From assembly GCA_902805475.1 (NCBI GenBank), contig CADCSX010000025.1, positions 372,001 to 436,000 on the forward strand: a stretch of DNA of 64,000 nt, read 5' to 3'. The notes beneath the pieces are model-generated. The model was not told the DNA's origin. It saw only the letters and a program-made list of their open reading frames with translations, and searched no databases. The translations under genes and the position numbers were made by a program. The DNA is from Entonaema liquescens. Its lineage: Eukaryota; Ascomycota; Sordariomycetes; Xylariales; Xylariaceae. Below are positions 10,043 through 22,835 of this stretch, piece after piece; within the stretch, counting starts at the first letter, position 1; every line of letters starts with the position of its first letter.

Positions 10043-13000
10043 ATGCCAAAATTTGTACCACGCCAGAGGAAACACAAAGTCCTTGCTCGTGAGAAAGCGC
10101 AACAGAATGGCATCCAAGATGGTGGGGACGTACCTTCACAGACGGATAGCAATGCGTTAGAGATTCTTCCAGACGCTCAGAAAGCAGACCGTGAAGCCAA
10201 GAGAGCTAAGCTGAGAGATGAGCTGAAGGGTGAAGTTAAGGTCAGCGGTAAAAAGGCCAAGCGCCTTGAGAAATATATCGATAATAAACTCAAAAAGGAC
10301 GAGAATCGAGTTCTTCTAGCTGAATTAGCTAAGAATAAGATTGATACAAGTTTATTCTCAAGTAGTCGGAGTCTTGGTCAGGGGAAAGAAACGAAGCGCC
10401 AGGCACTTAGTCGCGCTTTAAGAGAACGAAGAGCAGGTGTTGGTCAGGACGATGATGATATCCTCTTCGAAACTAAGGATGCTTCTACAGTTGGGGAATC
10501 GGATGACGATTTCGAAGAGCATTTGAAAACTAGTCGTTCTCAAGGCCAAAGAAACGAGTTTTTTCAAAATACTACGCCGACAGCTAATGGTACTACTACC
10601 ACTACCAGCGATGCTGGAATTACATCACCACAAAAGCCAGTGGTGGCTGTGGGGTCTGGACTGAAACGCCCTCTGGAATTAGATGATGAGGGGCGACCAG
10701 TCATACAAAAGAGACAGAAGCGTGGTGGCGTAAGGTCGAAAGTGAATACGAAACCGCAAATTATACTGCCTGAAATATCACCCGAGACTAAGGAAGAAAA
10801 CATGGACGAGGATGAAACTAGTGACGATGAATGGAATGGCTTTAGCTCCGACGCATCTGCTCACGAATCAGCTGAGTCCCAGGATCCCTCAGAGGATGAG
10901 TCAGATGAAGGAGAATCCATGGATCAAGAGTCGAGTTCCGATAACGAATCGTCTGAGGGGAGGAAGATGATGCCACGAAGAAGGAGAGATCTTCAGCTTT
11001 CAAATCCTGGGCTCATGAACAACGTAATGCAGCGCTTGGGTATGAGCCTATTGACAATAATAACGCAGTTTTAAATATTACGGTTCCCAAAGACTTCAAG
11101 CCACGGCCACTGGAGCAGGACCCATTACCCTTGGAATTACTTCCGACAAAGGATAGCGGGAGGAAAGCGTATAGTGTTTCAGTCCAGAGAACACCTGAAA
11201 TACAAGAAGCACGACTTAAGCTACCGGTTGTAGCCGAGGAGCAGAAGATTATGGAAGCCATTCACAATAATAACGTGGTAGTGATTTGTGGCGCAACTGG
11301 ATCAGGAAAGACAACACAAGTGCCACAGTTTCTGTTCGAAGCTGGGTATGGCTCGCCTAATTCACCTACCCCAGGTATGATTGGAGTAACACAGCCGCGA
11401 AAGGTTGCTGCGGTTAGTATGTCGAAGAGGGTTGGGCAAGAACTTGGCGATCGATCAGACGCTGTTGCATACCAGATTCGATTCGAGGGCACAGTTGACG
11501 ATAAGACGTCCGTTAAATTTATGACGGATGGTGTGCTTCTTCGTGAGGTCGCCAACGATATTTCTCTTCGGAAATACTCGGCCATTGTTATTGATGAAGC
11601 TCACGAGAGGAGCGTAAACACGGATATTCTCGTTGGGATGCTTAGCCGAGTTGTCAAATTACGAGAGGAAATGTCCAGCGAAAACCCAAAGTTAGCTCCT
11701 CTGAAGTTAATTATCATGTCTGCTACCTTACGGGTCGATGACTTTATCAAGAACAAAACGTTATTCCCAACACCACCTCCAGTTCTTGATGTCGAGGGTC
11801 GGCAACACGCGGTTACTATGCACTTTGCTAGGCAGACCCGTCATGATTACGTTGACGAAGCTTTCAAGAAGATTATGAGAGGACACCGCAAGCTTCCACC
11901 AGGTAGCTTTCTTGTCTTTCTTACCGGGCACGACGAAATACAAAGGCTGAGCAAGAAGCTTAAGCTTGCGACCGGTGCCATGAATCCTACTGTATATCCG
12001 AAGGTTCGAATATCCGCCAACGATGCCCCCTTAGAAGTTGAGGATATTGATTTCGGGGAGACCAATGAAGTTGCGAATGATGATTATGATTTGCCATTCA
12101 TTGGCGAGGAAGAAGAGGATGCCGAGGATGATGCTGAGTTTAATATTTCAGACGAAGTTGGCTCAGGACCTCTGAAGATGCATGTTTTGCCCTTATATTC
12201 ACTTTTACCCACGAGGGAACAAATGCGGGTGTTTGACGATCCGCCCGAGGGCTCGCGTGCAATTATTCTCGCGACTAATGTCGCTGAGACAAGTTTGACG
12301 ATACCCGGCGTCCGCTATGTGTTTGATTCGGGGCGGTCCAAAGAGCGAAAATATAATAAAGAAACTGGAGTACAAAGTTACGAGATCGGTTGGATCAGCA
12401 AGGCCAGCGCAAACCAGCGAGCTGGACGTGCTGGACGAACTGGACCAGGTCACTGCTATCGACTATATTCTTCTGCCGTGTATGAGCGAGACTTCCCCAA
12501 GTTCGCAGACCCCGAATTGCTGAGGATGCCTATTGAGGGTGTAGTGTTGCAGCTCAAAGCAATGCGGCTACAACACGTAGTCAACTTCCCTTTCCTACAC
12601 CACCAGAACGGCAAAGTCTCGCCAAAGCAGAAAAGTTACTTCAGTACCTATCAGCAATCACCGAATCTGGTCAGGCAACTCAAATTGGCCAAACCATGGC
12701 GAAATTCCCTCTGCCACCTCGGTTTGCCCGAATTCTTCTCATTGGACACCTTCACGACTGCTTATCGTATACTGTGGCACTTGTCGCAGGGTTATCTGTC
12801 GCAGAGATATTTATCCCAGAGAGCCAAGCAATACCGGCTCTAGCAGCAGACCACGAGCACGACTTCCGCACCAACCAAGACGTAGCCGCAGAGAACCAGC
12901 AAACCCAAGCGCGACGTAAGTATAACGAAGTTCATCGAAACTTCTGCTCGCTAGACGATAGCTCGGACGCCATCAAGCTCCTCCAAGTTGTCGGGGAATT

Positions 13001-13703
13001 CGCACACGACCCGACGGAATACTGGTGCGAGAACCACTTTGTGCGGTTCAAAGCGCTCCAGGAAGCTCAGAAGCTCCGCCGGCAAATTACAAGCTTATTG
13101 CAGAAAGACATCCCGGCATTTACTAACCTAACCTTCAAGGAAAAGTTGGACCGGCCTAGCCCCAAGCAAATCACGGCCCTGAAGCAGATGGTGGCTGCTG
13201 GGTTCATCGACCAGGTGGCCATCCGTGCAGACCTCGCCCCCTCCCCGCCCGAAGTCTTCCGCAAGCCCCGCCGCGCTATCGACGTGCCATACGTACCCCT
13301 TAAGCCCATCGACGCGGACCCCCGCGACCCGCTAGCCAGCCTCGTGTACATCCACCCGTCGTCCTCGCTCGCGCACCGCAGCCCCCAGGAGTGTCCCGAG
13401 TACATCGTGTACTCGAACCTCCAGCGCGCCGCCGCAACCGACCCATCCGGCCATAAGATCCCCAAGACGAGGATGCTCGCGCTGACGGATGTCACGGGCG
13501 CGCAGCTGGCCGCGTTGGCGAAGGGCACTCCGTTGCTGTCGTACGGGAAGCCGATTAAGGAGGTCCCCAAGACGGATAATACGAGGGAGTGTTGGGTCGT
13601 GCCGTATTTAAGGGCTGAAGGGGGTGGTGGTATGGGCTGGCCGTTGCCGGTTAGGAAAATTGCGCAGAGGAAGGTTCTTGGGAAGGGGTGGATTACGGAG
13701 TGA
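10043..13703 (+). CDS. ECM16: DEAH-box RNA helicase Ecm16/Dhr1 (DHX37), two frame breaks
   Basis: Nucleolar helicase that displaces U3 snoRNA during 18S rRNA maturation. Intronless, about 1,220 residues once two frame breaks are bridged. The N-terminus MPKFVPRQRKHKV is diagnostic, followed by a charged acidic region. The helicase core has GATGSGKTTQ (motif I), DEAH (II), SAT (III) and QRAGRAGRTGPG (VI); then come HA2 and an OB-fold with YIHPSSSL. The frame changes at 10957-10960, where a run of four G looks one base short, and again at 12594-12595, where CC should be CCC. On both sides the protein is strongly family-like, so these look like homopolymer errors. An essential gene is unlikely to be truly broken. 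Confidence 0.95.
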
Positions 13704-14360
13704 GGTCGGATTACGGTGTGAAAATTAGAATAGATGAAGGTTGTGAGTAGTTATATCCGTGGATAGAAGACAAGCATCTTGGTTCATGATGTATATGGGA
13801 ATAAAATATAATTTCTATGAATTTTGTGTTGGGCATATTAGGTATGCTTTTGAAAATTTTTTTTTTTGCATTCCGTGAGCTTTGAGTGATCAGTCAACTG
13901 GATTGATATGCGTATTACTCTAATTTACTAAACACGGTAATAATTACTTCATCATGCCAAATGCAAGATAGCACTCGGGGTAGCAAATAGCCAGACGGCA
14001 ACAGGATCATCTATCACTAATTCACAAACGGCATACATCAAGCCAGTACAATCATTCGTAACGCACACGCATTAATTTCGCACAGCGGCGATCTATAGCA
14101 AAGTAATCAATCGTGACGGGGCTCATCTACTATACAGTGAATGCAAAGGTCTCATCTCAGGCGTGATACTCATGGTTCGTCTATGTTGCGAGAAACAGGT
14201 TTGCTCCCTAACGCCTTGGGAAAATGCCAGCCAGAACCGTCATGCTATCTAACTTGGTTTATGCTTCCGATATGCAGATTTTCGTTTTTCTGGGATAGAA
14301 CATAATATCTTCTGATCATGCGGGAAACAGCGTCTATCCTGTGTCTAGAAGTTCTATTTC
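13704..14360. other. Intergenic between convergent genes
   Basis: 3' flanks of ECM16 and of the large minus-strand gene. There is a T-run at 13858-13866 and no supported gene. The plus-strand ORF at 14318-14500 is a shadow of the last exon of the minus-strand gene. Confidence 0.6.
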
Positions 14361-17300
14361 TTAGTGCTCTCGGTATGGGGGCGGCGCCGTTGAAGGCCCG
14401 GGAATGGTGGGAAGCGGCCGCTGGGTGGGGGCGGGTGCTGATGCAGCTCTCGCTATTTGAGTTGTCTTGTACATCATCTTGGGGAAATATTGTTGGATGA
14501 AGGACTCACTATTTGCTGTTAGCATATACTCAATACTGTTTATATAGATGAGATCTACTTACGTGTAGTAACTGTGGTCTGCGTTATGCAACTGAACAAG
14601 GTTGTGGGCCAATTCATGAGCGAGGACAACCCACCACCAAACGGCGGCTGCAGCTTTGCCTTCCCCTGTAACATTTTCGGCGTGTAGTTGTATAAAGAAG
14701 CGTAGATTGCAGAAGATACTACCATCACGGTTAAAAGCAATCGTACCTCCTTCCTGGTCGTAGAAAATGTGCAGCGAGGAACGGTTGATCGAGTAAACGT
14801 CGCCCACTTCGGATAGTATTGCCGCAAACGAGTTGATGGACCCGTGATTGGTCGAGAGGAACTGAGCAGGGTCAAGATTCGGTATCGTGCGAGATACAAA
14901 TACGCGCATTCCGTTTGATGCTTCCGCCACAAAGCTGAGATCCTTTCCTATAGTGTCATCGCAATAAGTGGCTTGCTCCTTGACCTCTCGAGTTGTCGGT
15001 GGTGAATAAACTTGAGAGGAGTCATGGGCTCTCGTAGACCTGATGGCGTTAAGAAGATTCTGCTGGACTATGGCAGGATTTGTGACTTTGCCATCGTCTT
15101 TCTTGCCAGACTTCGAACCTGATGAAGGCTCAGCTGGCGGCAATTTGGTTGGCTCGGGGTCCGAGTCTAAAAAGTTTCTTAGGTTATCCTCCGCCTCACT
15201 GGAAGTATCGAACCCGAGTCGTTTGGAGAAGTTCGAGAAGAAGCCTTTGCTTTTCCTAGTTTGTGGCTGGGGTGTATTCGCTGGTGGTGGTGAGAGTACG
15301 TCATTGTCATCGGGAGACCCAAATCCACCAGGCATGCGTGGCGGCGGCGTCCTATTTCCGCCCCTTGCAGCGGCTGCTGTAGTAGCAGCTTGGTTTTGTC
15401 TCCTAAATTGTTCTTCTCGTTCCCTGATATTGGCCTGCTCAGCATCTAAGGCCTTACGCCTTTCTTCTTCGGCAATCCTAGCTTCAGCAGCCTTAGCCCT
15501 GAGAATACGGTCAACGTTGTATCCACGACCTCTCAGATCTAGTAAATCGAGCTTCAGGAACGGCTCGAAGAAAAAGTACGCTTGTTGACTTGGCCTATTT
15601 AGGATGAGCTGACATACTGCTTGCCCTACTTGGTACATATCAGGGCGGGCAGATTCGGACGCAACATAAAGGATCCAGCCATGGGCAGCTTTCAAACTTG
15701 CTGCTGACCTCTTTTCAGTATGCGACTGACTTTGGCCACGAAGTGTTCGGCGAAGCGAGACGGACCGTACAGCCTCTACAGTCAAATTCTTCTCGAGCCA
15801 TCTCGCGTCATGTTTAATTGCATCCCGCGTGTATCTGGCGTATTCATGAATGAAGATTTTTGAACGCTCGAGTACGTGCTTTCTGAGCCATAGCGCACCC
15901 TCTTGTTTCTCACTCTGCGGTCCAACTCTGAGATCCTCTTGAACAATAGTGGAGAGAGTTTGAGAACCAAGAGCAATGTAGAAAGCTTCCAGCACATCTT
16001 CCTCTGGCGCGCAGATTAAGTGGTCTTTGAACAAACGATAGCTGATGTAATCGTCCAAGATAACAATGCTGGCTGGGATCGCAAGTTGATACTGCCTGAT
16101 TGGAGCTTCGTCTTCCTCAGTTTCTGATGCTTTTTCTTTGGCGGGTGCGCTAATCTCCTTAAATGCGAGGAGGAATGGAGAAGACCTCATTTTCCTCCAA
16201 AGTTCCTTGTCTCTCTTGAGAGTCCCCATGTCTTCAGCTAAGAGTCTCAAAACGCTCAGGTACTTTTCCGAGCTTTGAAGGACACTAAGCAGTCTGGCGG
16301 GTTCACCTGCTGCTAGCTGAGCAATTTCTAGCTTGGTTGGCTCCGTCTTCGAACCACACGCGGATAGAAACGCATTCGCGGAACTGCCAAAGTCGACGAA
16401 GTCGAAAATATCTCCATACATCGCTGAGCTACCCAGATAGCATTGACGGGGACTCAAGTGGATAATGCTGGCTGCTTTGCCGTTTTTCTCTGTCGTCATC
16501 GGTGAGGCTACTAAATCCTTCTTACGCACTACAGGCACAATCGGAGCTTCCCGGAGTTTTACGATTGCAGCACTGCTGAGCTCATTTAGGCGAGTAGCAA
16601 AATATCCAAACAATGAGACAGCATCCTGATGACTTTGGGGAGGTTTAGCTAGTAGTTTTTCGACACATTCGTGAATGGGTGGATCTGTAACTACACCGAA
16701 TTTCTAGCATGTAATTAGTAAGATGCTCCTATAAAAACGAAGAAAAAAAAACGAGCAAATAATGTGGACTTACAGGGGCGTGAGGATGGAGATCACTACG
16801 TAAGATGTGAAAACCTAACATAGCAGCAGCCTCATTTGTAAAGCATCGAGACGGGCTCGCAAGCTGCTTAGTACCCTGTAGCGGGAGGAAAGCTTTAGAC
16901 AATGCCCCAATATTGGAGGATACATAATGATTGCTATGATGGTAGGAGATAAAATAGTTCATAGCATTGGCCCTTAGTTTCGAATCAGGCGAGGCCATCA
17001 TATCGACAAGTACGGCGGCTGACGGATATGGACGCAAGCCAAGATCGGTTAAAACTTCCCTTCGGCGCTTCCAGGCCGTAAGCTACCACCCGGCCATTGA
17101 ATGAGTTTGAGACCAAGCGGCCGAAGGGGACCCTTAGGCTCATAAAGCTCAGAGACTTTGTATAGCTGCGAGCTTGCTTTCGATGACTCTAGACCAGAGG
17201 GACCTGCTTCTGCTGGGCATATGCGTGACTCCTTGAGTTTCCTCAGATCATCATTCGGAATATCTTGCCGCACGGACGCCAAATATTTGATTAGTTCGAC

Positions 17301-19783
17301 GTGACTCCATTTTGCTTGTCCAGAATTCTCTGTCTCTGCCGAAGGATTGAGCAACCGTGTGAAGATCGTATCCAGATCAACAGTTTTTCTGACGCCGATA
17401 GCAGTGAGAAATTTGTCCTTTAGTGAGGAACATCCTTCAATAGTCGGGAGATCGTCGAACAGTTTCACGCTCTGGAAGAAAGACTCCGTTGGCTTCTTCA
17501 TACCCAGTTTAGTGGGCATAACTGTATGGTTTTGTAGCAGTGTTGTGACAGTTGCTTTAGAGCTTTGGCTAAGATTGTCCCAGCTTTTAGACAAAACCGT
17601 AAGGATTTGTATCGAAAATTTGGGGGACTTGGTCAAATTCTGCTCATCTGGCCTTGTTGAACAAGTTTCAATTAGGAACCGAAGCCAAGGGACAATCTCA
17701 AGGGATTCCCAGCCTAAGGCTTGTAGCTGCGTTGAACTGCAGTGCTTGGTGAAATCGTACGGTAGTGTAGTTGGTGGTATCGGCAGGCCGGCTGGTATCT
17801 TGTTTGGGCTAATATAGTTCTTTATATTTCCCAGGGCGATAATACCGCCTTGCTCATCTGCCCCTTCAGCGACGAGGCCTACTGCAACATCAAGAAGTCT
17901 GTCTCTACTCGGCAGGTCAAGTTCGCCTTGAGAAGCTTTCTTACCGGCCCACTCTATAAAGCTGATAAGTTGGTCCTTATTAAGTGGTTTTCCTGACAGT
18001 TCTATCCGGATATCATCTGCATTTATAGTAGAAAGCAAACCGAATTCGATCAACTTCTGAATGAAGCCGGTGGTGGCAAGTTCAGGCGGAACTACCGGGA
18101 TTCCATCGACAAACTTAGCCAGCTCTTCCAAACCAAGTCGAACTTTATTCGTAGGAAGAACCCCTCGACTGCTGTAGACTTCTACAAAGGGATTTTTGTA
18201 TGACGTCCAGAATGCTTCCTCGATTATCTGCGAAACGTGCCCACTGGGCGTGGAGTCGCCAAACGTGAAAGCCTTGAGTGTATGCAACGCTTCGGGCATA
18301 TACTTGTCGATCTCTTTAGACGTGAGACCAGCGTTCGAAGTCTCCGCAGCCCGCTTTAATTTGGTCTGTAATTCGGCCATTTCATTCGAAAAGGCAAGTC
18401 GAGTCATGATACCAGCGGCTCGCAGCATTTCTATGTTCCATGTCCTGACCCATCTTGCATTTAAATCAATGGCCTCCCGTTCTACTGTAGGTATAACAGA
18501 GGGTGCTGATATATGGATGCCGGCACCGGTTGTCTGGGTAGTTGGGAACCCAATGAAGATCCGTCCGCCTTTTTTGCTCGGTAGCACGGACGCAAATACA
18601 TCTGTGGCCTTAGAAACAGCCTTGGAACTTGTAGAACTTTGTGAGGCTTGGGTCTCGTCATATGAGGATGTTAATACCGATAATTTGGCTAACTTTGGCG
18701 GAGGCTTTTGGTGGCCCTCTCCAACTCTGCCGAGAAACTAGCAGTGACGGACGTCTTGATCGCAGCAGTAGTCACTCTAAGAAATATGCTGCTTGATGAT
18801 ACTGAGGTTATGTCTTCAGATATAGCCTCTTGGGCGAGTTTCTCCTCTTTTGCCGCCTTGTTGGCTTTTGTTGAAGCAGTGTTGGCGGTTAGCCTAGAAA
18901 AGAAACTTCGTAAAGACGGCATCTCTGAGCTTCCTAACCCGTACGCCTCGTTCTTGGCTGCCGCTGCCACTTGGGGTTTCCACCCTATAGCACCCATAAA
19001 TGAGGCGTCTATCTGTGCGCTCGCACGTTCAACACTCTGTACTTTCATGAGACGTTCCTTGGTCGTGGTTTCGACATCTCTCGACAGCGGAACTTCGACG
19101 CTAGGACTAGTTTTCTTTTGGAGATGGAGAATTTTGTAGTCATCAATCCAGAACTCAATGTTCTGGAGGGCTACGAATGTTAAGCTTGTAGCTAGAAACT
19201 GGCTGACAGACAGTAAGTTTGGTAATGTTGTCGTCGCATTTCGGTAATCTAGAACAAAGGCTGTATCTGAACTGCGTTGATCCTCAGGCACCTGTAGTTT
19301 CCTCGTGAAGAGAGCGTTCCCTTTCCAGTAGAAGGCCATAGCCTCATGGCCTGAACTGACAAAGGGTTCCTCACAATCCGCGAACACGCTATAGAACCCT
19401 ACACCAAAAGCACCAATCTTAGTCTCGTCGGGGTTTCCCTCAGCAATCCTCTTCAACCTTCCCCAGTCGGTCTTTGTAAATGGCTGGCCGTTGTTTTGGA
19501 CGACGAGTCGTTTGAGGGTATGGTTTGCTATTATGTGCTTTAGGATCTCGGAGCGATCGGGAGTAGGTGGTAAAGGGACTTGTGTCGAGGGTAGAGTTTC
19601 CCATTTAACCTTCACGGTAGTAGCTTGGGCATCGGCGGCATTCTGAATAAGTTCTCGTAATGTCGTCCACTCGCCCGAGTATCTGGCTAGAACTTTGTCG
19701 ATCAAAGCTCGAGTATCAACGGTTACGGCCTCCTCATCCTCGCCATCCTGTAAGGCGGCGGCTCGGAGCCTCCCGTAATCCAT
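14361..19783 (-). CDS. Giant GHKL-ATPase protein (DUF3684 type) with C-terminal HExxH
   Basis: Fungal sacsin/Hsp90-like protein of about 1,766 residues. Exons are 19783-16774, 16703-14563 and 14508-14361. The N-terminal GHKL fold shows LRELIQNAADAQ (N-box) and IGAFGVGFYSVF (glycine lid). The middle is the long region Pfam calls DUF3684. A charged coiled coil (ARIAEEERRKALDAEQ) and a Pro/Ser-rich linker follow. Near residue 1700 (14604-14618) the sequence reads LAHELAHNLVQLHNADH, an HExxH metal-binding pattern. Cellular function is not known; chaperone-like ATPase is the family inference. Two frame breaks occur in exon 1: an A-run (TTTT on the plus strand, 18706-18709) and a G/A run (17056-17060). 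Each looks one base short and each changes between two well-matching frames. The last exon is a short Pro-rich tail. Confidence 0.88.
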
Positions 19784-20654
19784 CGTTACAGTTAGTAGAG
19801 TAACGTTAGATGGTTGTTCAGTAAAACATGATAAGTGTAGAGAAGGCGTTTGTTATTTGTACTCTGGCGCAGAGGGGGGAGAGAAAGTATTTATTAATTG
19901 ACTTGAGAAAAGTGTTTGTAAACAAGAGGCGCGTGGTTTTTCTTTGTAGAGAATGAATCTAAGTATTCATCTAATCTGTAGGTGGCAATTGCTGAGGTTA
20001 TAACTGCCACTTCGGCGAGGAACCGCGATAAGGCGTTAGCTCTTAGGCAAGTTCTAAAATAAACAATGCATAGACCATAAATCATTGATAACAGTGAATA
20101 AGTACCTAACAAATGCGCGACTGCGAAGGCAAGAACGAAGAAGGCAGCAGACTTATGCTTCATGTACACCGTGAAGTCGAGGGGCTCACAGCCTCTTGAT
20201 TCGTCTCAGCTTTCCGGGAATGATGCACGTCTCACCCAATAAGCCATAATTACCTAGGGGATTGATAGGTTCACAAAAGGTAGGTACATACGTACCTACA
20301 GATGTGTATCTCTTAAACTCCACCTAACTCCGCATGTTCATGTACATGCACACGCAAGGTACATGTACTTGTACGAAGCACGTACCTAGATAGATCCCTA
20401 CAGTGCTTAAACTCTTCGGTCTTGCCTGCAGCTTCGGCGCATGATGCCAAAGGCCCAGACTTGCTACCATATTCACTAACTTAACTTATCACGGTATCTC
20501 GTGGACACACTACGTAGATATTTCTATCTATCTAGCCTTATTGATCTTTAACAAAAATACATATTTAATACTAATATCTATTATAAGCCATTAACTTGAA
20601 ATACTCAGCTATGTAAGGTAATACAGGGTAGAATCATGGCTCGTAGGCTTCGTT
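19784..20654. other. Intergenic, no supported gene
   Basis: Promoter of the DUF3684 gene and 3' flank of the RS-rich gene. The minus-strand ORF 19894-20169 (91 codons) encodes a hydrophobic N-terminal half but has no recognisable family. Dense TAGGTAC/GTACCTA words occur at about 20279-20300 and 20380-20390. Confidence 0.5.
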
Positions 20655-21443
20655 TCACGGTCGTCGACGATGGTCGTCAGGAGAACTCCTTCGACGTTGA
20701 TGGGGGCTTCTACTTCCCCTTGGTCGTCTATCTCTCGATCTGGGTCTAAAGCTTTCTTTTCCATCCCTCCTCCGTTCATTTCTCTCTGGACTCCGTGATC
20801 GACTATGTTCTCGTCGGTGTGGTCTTCTATGTCTGTGGTCATTCCGTTCGGGACTATAACTTCTTTGCCTCCGATGGTGGCCATGCTTATCGTCTTTTTC
20901 GTCTCTCGGTCGATGGCTATGATGACCGTCTCTTCTCCTTGGTGATCTATCCCGATGTCTATCTCGGCTACGGCTTCTACTCCTGTGTCTTCTCCGGTGG
21001 TGGCGTCCTGAGTCGCGTTGCTTCGTGAACGTTTGCTGGGCATCGTTGGGTATTTGTTTGGTATCTCGCGGGGTCGGAGCAGAGTCGCCAGTATCCACAA
21101 CACCTCTTCCTTCACTCACATCTACAGCATTAGCACCCGTAACATTTCGGGGAGCAACAGGTAATCCTAGCGCACGAGCTAGAGCGTCTTCTTCTGCTTC
21201 TTTAATTCGTTTGAGTTCTTCTTTTCGTTCTCGAGCCTCTTTTTCCTGTTCTGTCTCTGTGCTTGTCGACGTATCACCCTTCGCGTACCAAGTAAGATCT
21301 CTGCCTTTGGCCCAACGGCCGACTGGGGCTTTCAGACTGTGGCCGAGGTAGTTTTCGCGGTGAGTCGAAGTGGCGACATCCTCCCAATTGAAGTTAACCC
21401 CGCCGCGTGAGCCTGTCTTGCGGATGCTCGAGACAAGATCCAT
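20655..21443 (-). CDS. MMTAG2-like RS-rich nuclear protein
   Basis: Intronless, 262 residues. The N-terminus carries GGVNFNWEDV, HRENYLGHSLKAPVGRW and KGRDLTWYAKG, the conserved block of the multiple myeloma tumour-associated protein 2 family (PF10159), thought to be phosphorylated and linked to RNA processing. A charged helix (EKEARERKEELKRIKEAEED) follows, then an Arg/His/Ser-rich tail with many RS, RD and RH dipeptides typical of splicing-associated proteins. It is divergent from MED6 with about 400 bases between start codons. The family call is confident; the molecular role is poorly known. Confidence 0.88.
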   Translation of the reverse strand: MDLVSSIRKTGSRGGVNFNWEDVATSTHRENYLGHSLKAPVGRWAKGRDLTWYAKGDTSTSTETEQEKEARERKEELKRIKEAEEDALARALGLPVAPRNVTGANAVDVSEGRGVVDTGDSAPTPRDTKQIPNDAQQTFTKQRDSGRHHRRRHRSRSRSRDRHRDRSPRRRDGHHSHRPRDEKDDKHGHHRRQRSYSPERNDHRHRRPHRREHSRSRSPERNERRRDGKESFRPRSRDRRPRGSRSPHQRRRSSPDDHRRRP

Positions 21444-21849
21444 AACGATTAATTAGCCAATGATACAATTTAGTTAATTGAAGGCTAGTTTTCTCTGTGA
21501 ATTTTATAATGCGGCGTGAATGTATGATTGGCGACAAACTTAGGCAGAGATGGGTAGTTCAGATAGATAGAAGTTGAAGAAAGCTATAAATCAAGGATAG
21601 GTGAAGGTACCTGAAGTAGACGCTAAAATACGCCCTACATTAGTAGCCCCACTTTCAGCTGCTAAGGTGGTATGTACCTCTCCTTAACACAATATCGATA
21701 AAGCTTCCCGCAACCCATTATGTATTTCCATTATCTTTCTCTCCACACCTCGGACCTAAAAGTTACAAAGCAACTCGACCTTCATCTTTCAAGCTTCCTA
21801 TTACTTCCCATATTCTGGTTAACACCCGCGCAACAGGAAATCTAAAAAG
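21444..21849. other. Divergent promoter region
   Basis: About 400 bases between the start codons of the MMTAG2-like gene (minus) and MED6 (plus), with CT-rich leader sequence before MED6. No other feature was recognised. Confidence 0.5.
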
Positions 21850-22835
21850 ATGGCAACAAGTAACGAGCCATTAGACGAAATCCAATGGCGACATCCAAAC
21901 TACGCCCAGAGCCTGGGAGGTTTACATTCCAATAACATACTCTTCTACTTCGCCGAGTCACCCTTCTTCGATCGCACTTCCAACAATGCCGTACTCTTTA
22001 CCCAAGCCACATTCAATGAGAGCATGAAATTCATAATCTCTACCCGTGAGCAATTCGAGGGCCGCCTCAAACAAATGTCAGGATTGGAGTATATAGTCGC
22101 CCAGGAACCCGCCGAATCGGGTCCCGGCATGGGAACTGGCGTCTGGGTCATCCACAAGCAGACGCGTCGGAAGCGGGATCCCGAGGACGAGGTCACCGTT
22201 CATGCCGCGTATTATGTCATCGGAGAAAATGTCTATATGGCGCCCACACTCGCGGATATCTTGAGTTTCCGGATGGTACTTGTCCTTTACTCGCCCACGA
22301 ATATTCAACTCTAATCTTTATTTTATAGGTTACGATCTCATCCGCGTTGAGCAAATGTTTCGCAGCTGCAGACGACGCACGCACCTGGTCGCCAGCTCTC
22401 GGACATATATACAAGACAGCACCGAGTGCTACAAACAATAGAGCACATGCGCTAGAGTCGAAAGGAGCGACTCCAATGCCCGAGGCGCAAGGGAACAAGG
22501 CGGCCCCAGAATCCAAGAAAGTGACTCAGTCAGCTGTAGACTCTCGTTTAGCTGAGCATTCATTCATGATACATATGCAGTACGGCGGGGACTATATGGA
22601 TGAGAACCCTATCACTGGAAAACCCGGCGAATTCCATCTCACATCTACGGGTCGCAAAGATAAACTTCAGACATTAGCCTTACCAAATCTCGACACGTCT
22701 TTCAAGAGCTCTACAATCACTCAGTCGGACAAGAAGGATACGAAAGGCGATAAGACACCAAAAACCCCTACAGGAATGCCATCCAAATCCAGGCGAAAGA
22801 AGAGCAAAGCCGGTACTACCCCAACTTCTGCATAG
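21850..22835 (+). CDS. MED6: Mediator complex subunit 6
   Basis: Head-module subunit of Mediator, bridging transcription factors and RNA polymerase II in the nucleus. Exons 21850-22275 and 22329-22835 are joined in phase 0 through a 53-base intron (GTACTT to TATAG, CTAAT branch), giving 310 residues. Family signatures: IQWRHPNYAQ, NNILFYFAESPFFD, GLEYIVAQEP, the PxLADIL-type YMAPTLADILSFRM, and the helix SALSKCFAAADDARTWSP just after the splice. The C-terminus is a Lys/Ser-rich fungal extension. No anomalies. Confidence 0.95.

Noticed and set aside
10957..12595. Programmed ribosomal frameshifting in ECM16
   Set aside because: No slippery heptamer or downstream structure is evident, and the same kind of break recurs in unrelated genes, so a sequence error is simpler.
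15043..15588. 181-codon plus-strand ORF
   Set aside because: Antisense shadow of the low-complexity linker of the DUF3684 gene.
19894..20169. 91-codon hydrophobic ORF on the minus strand
   Set aside because: No homologous pattern, no intron evidence, and it starts close to the neighbouring promoter; could be real but not supportable.
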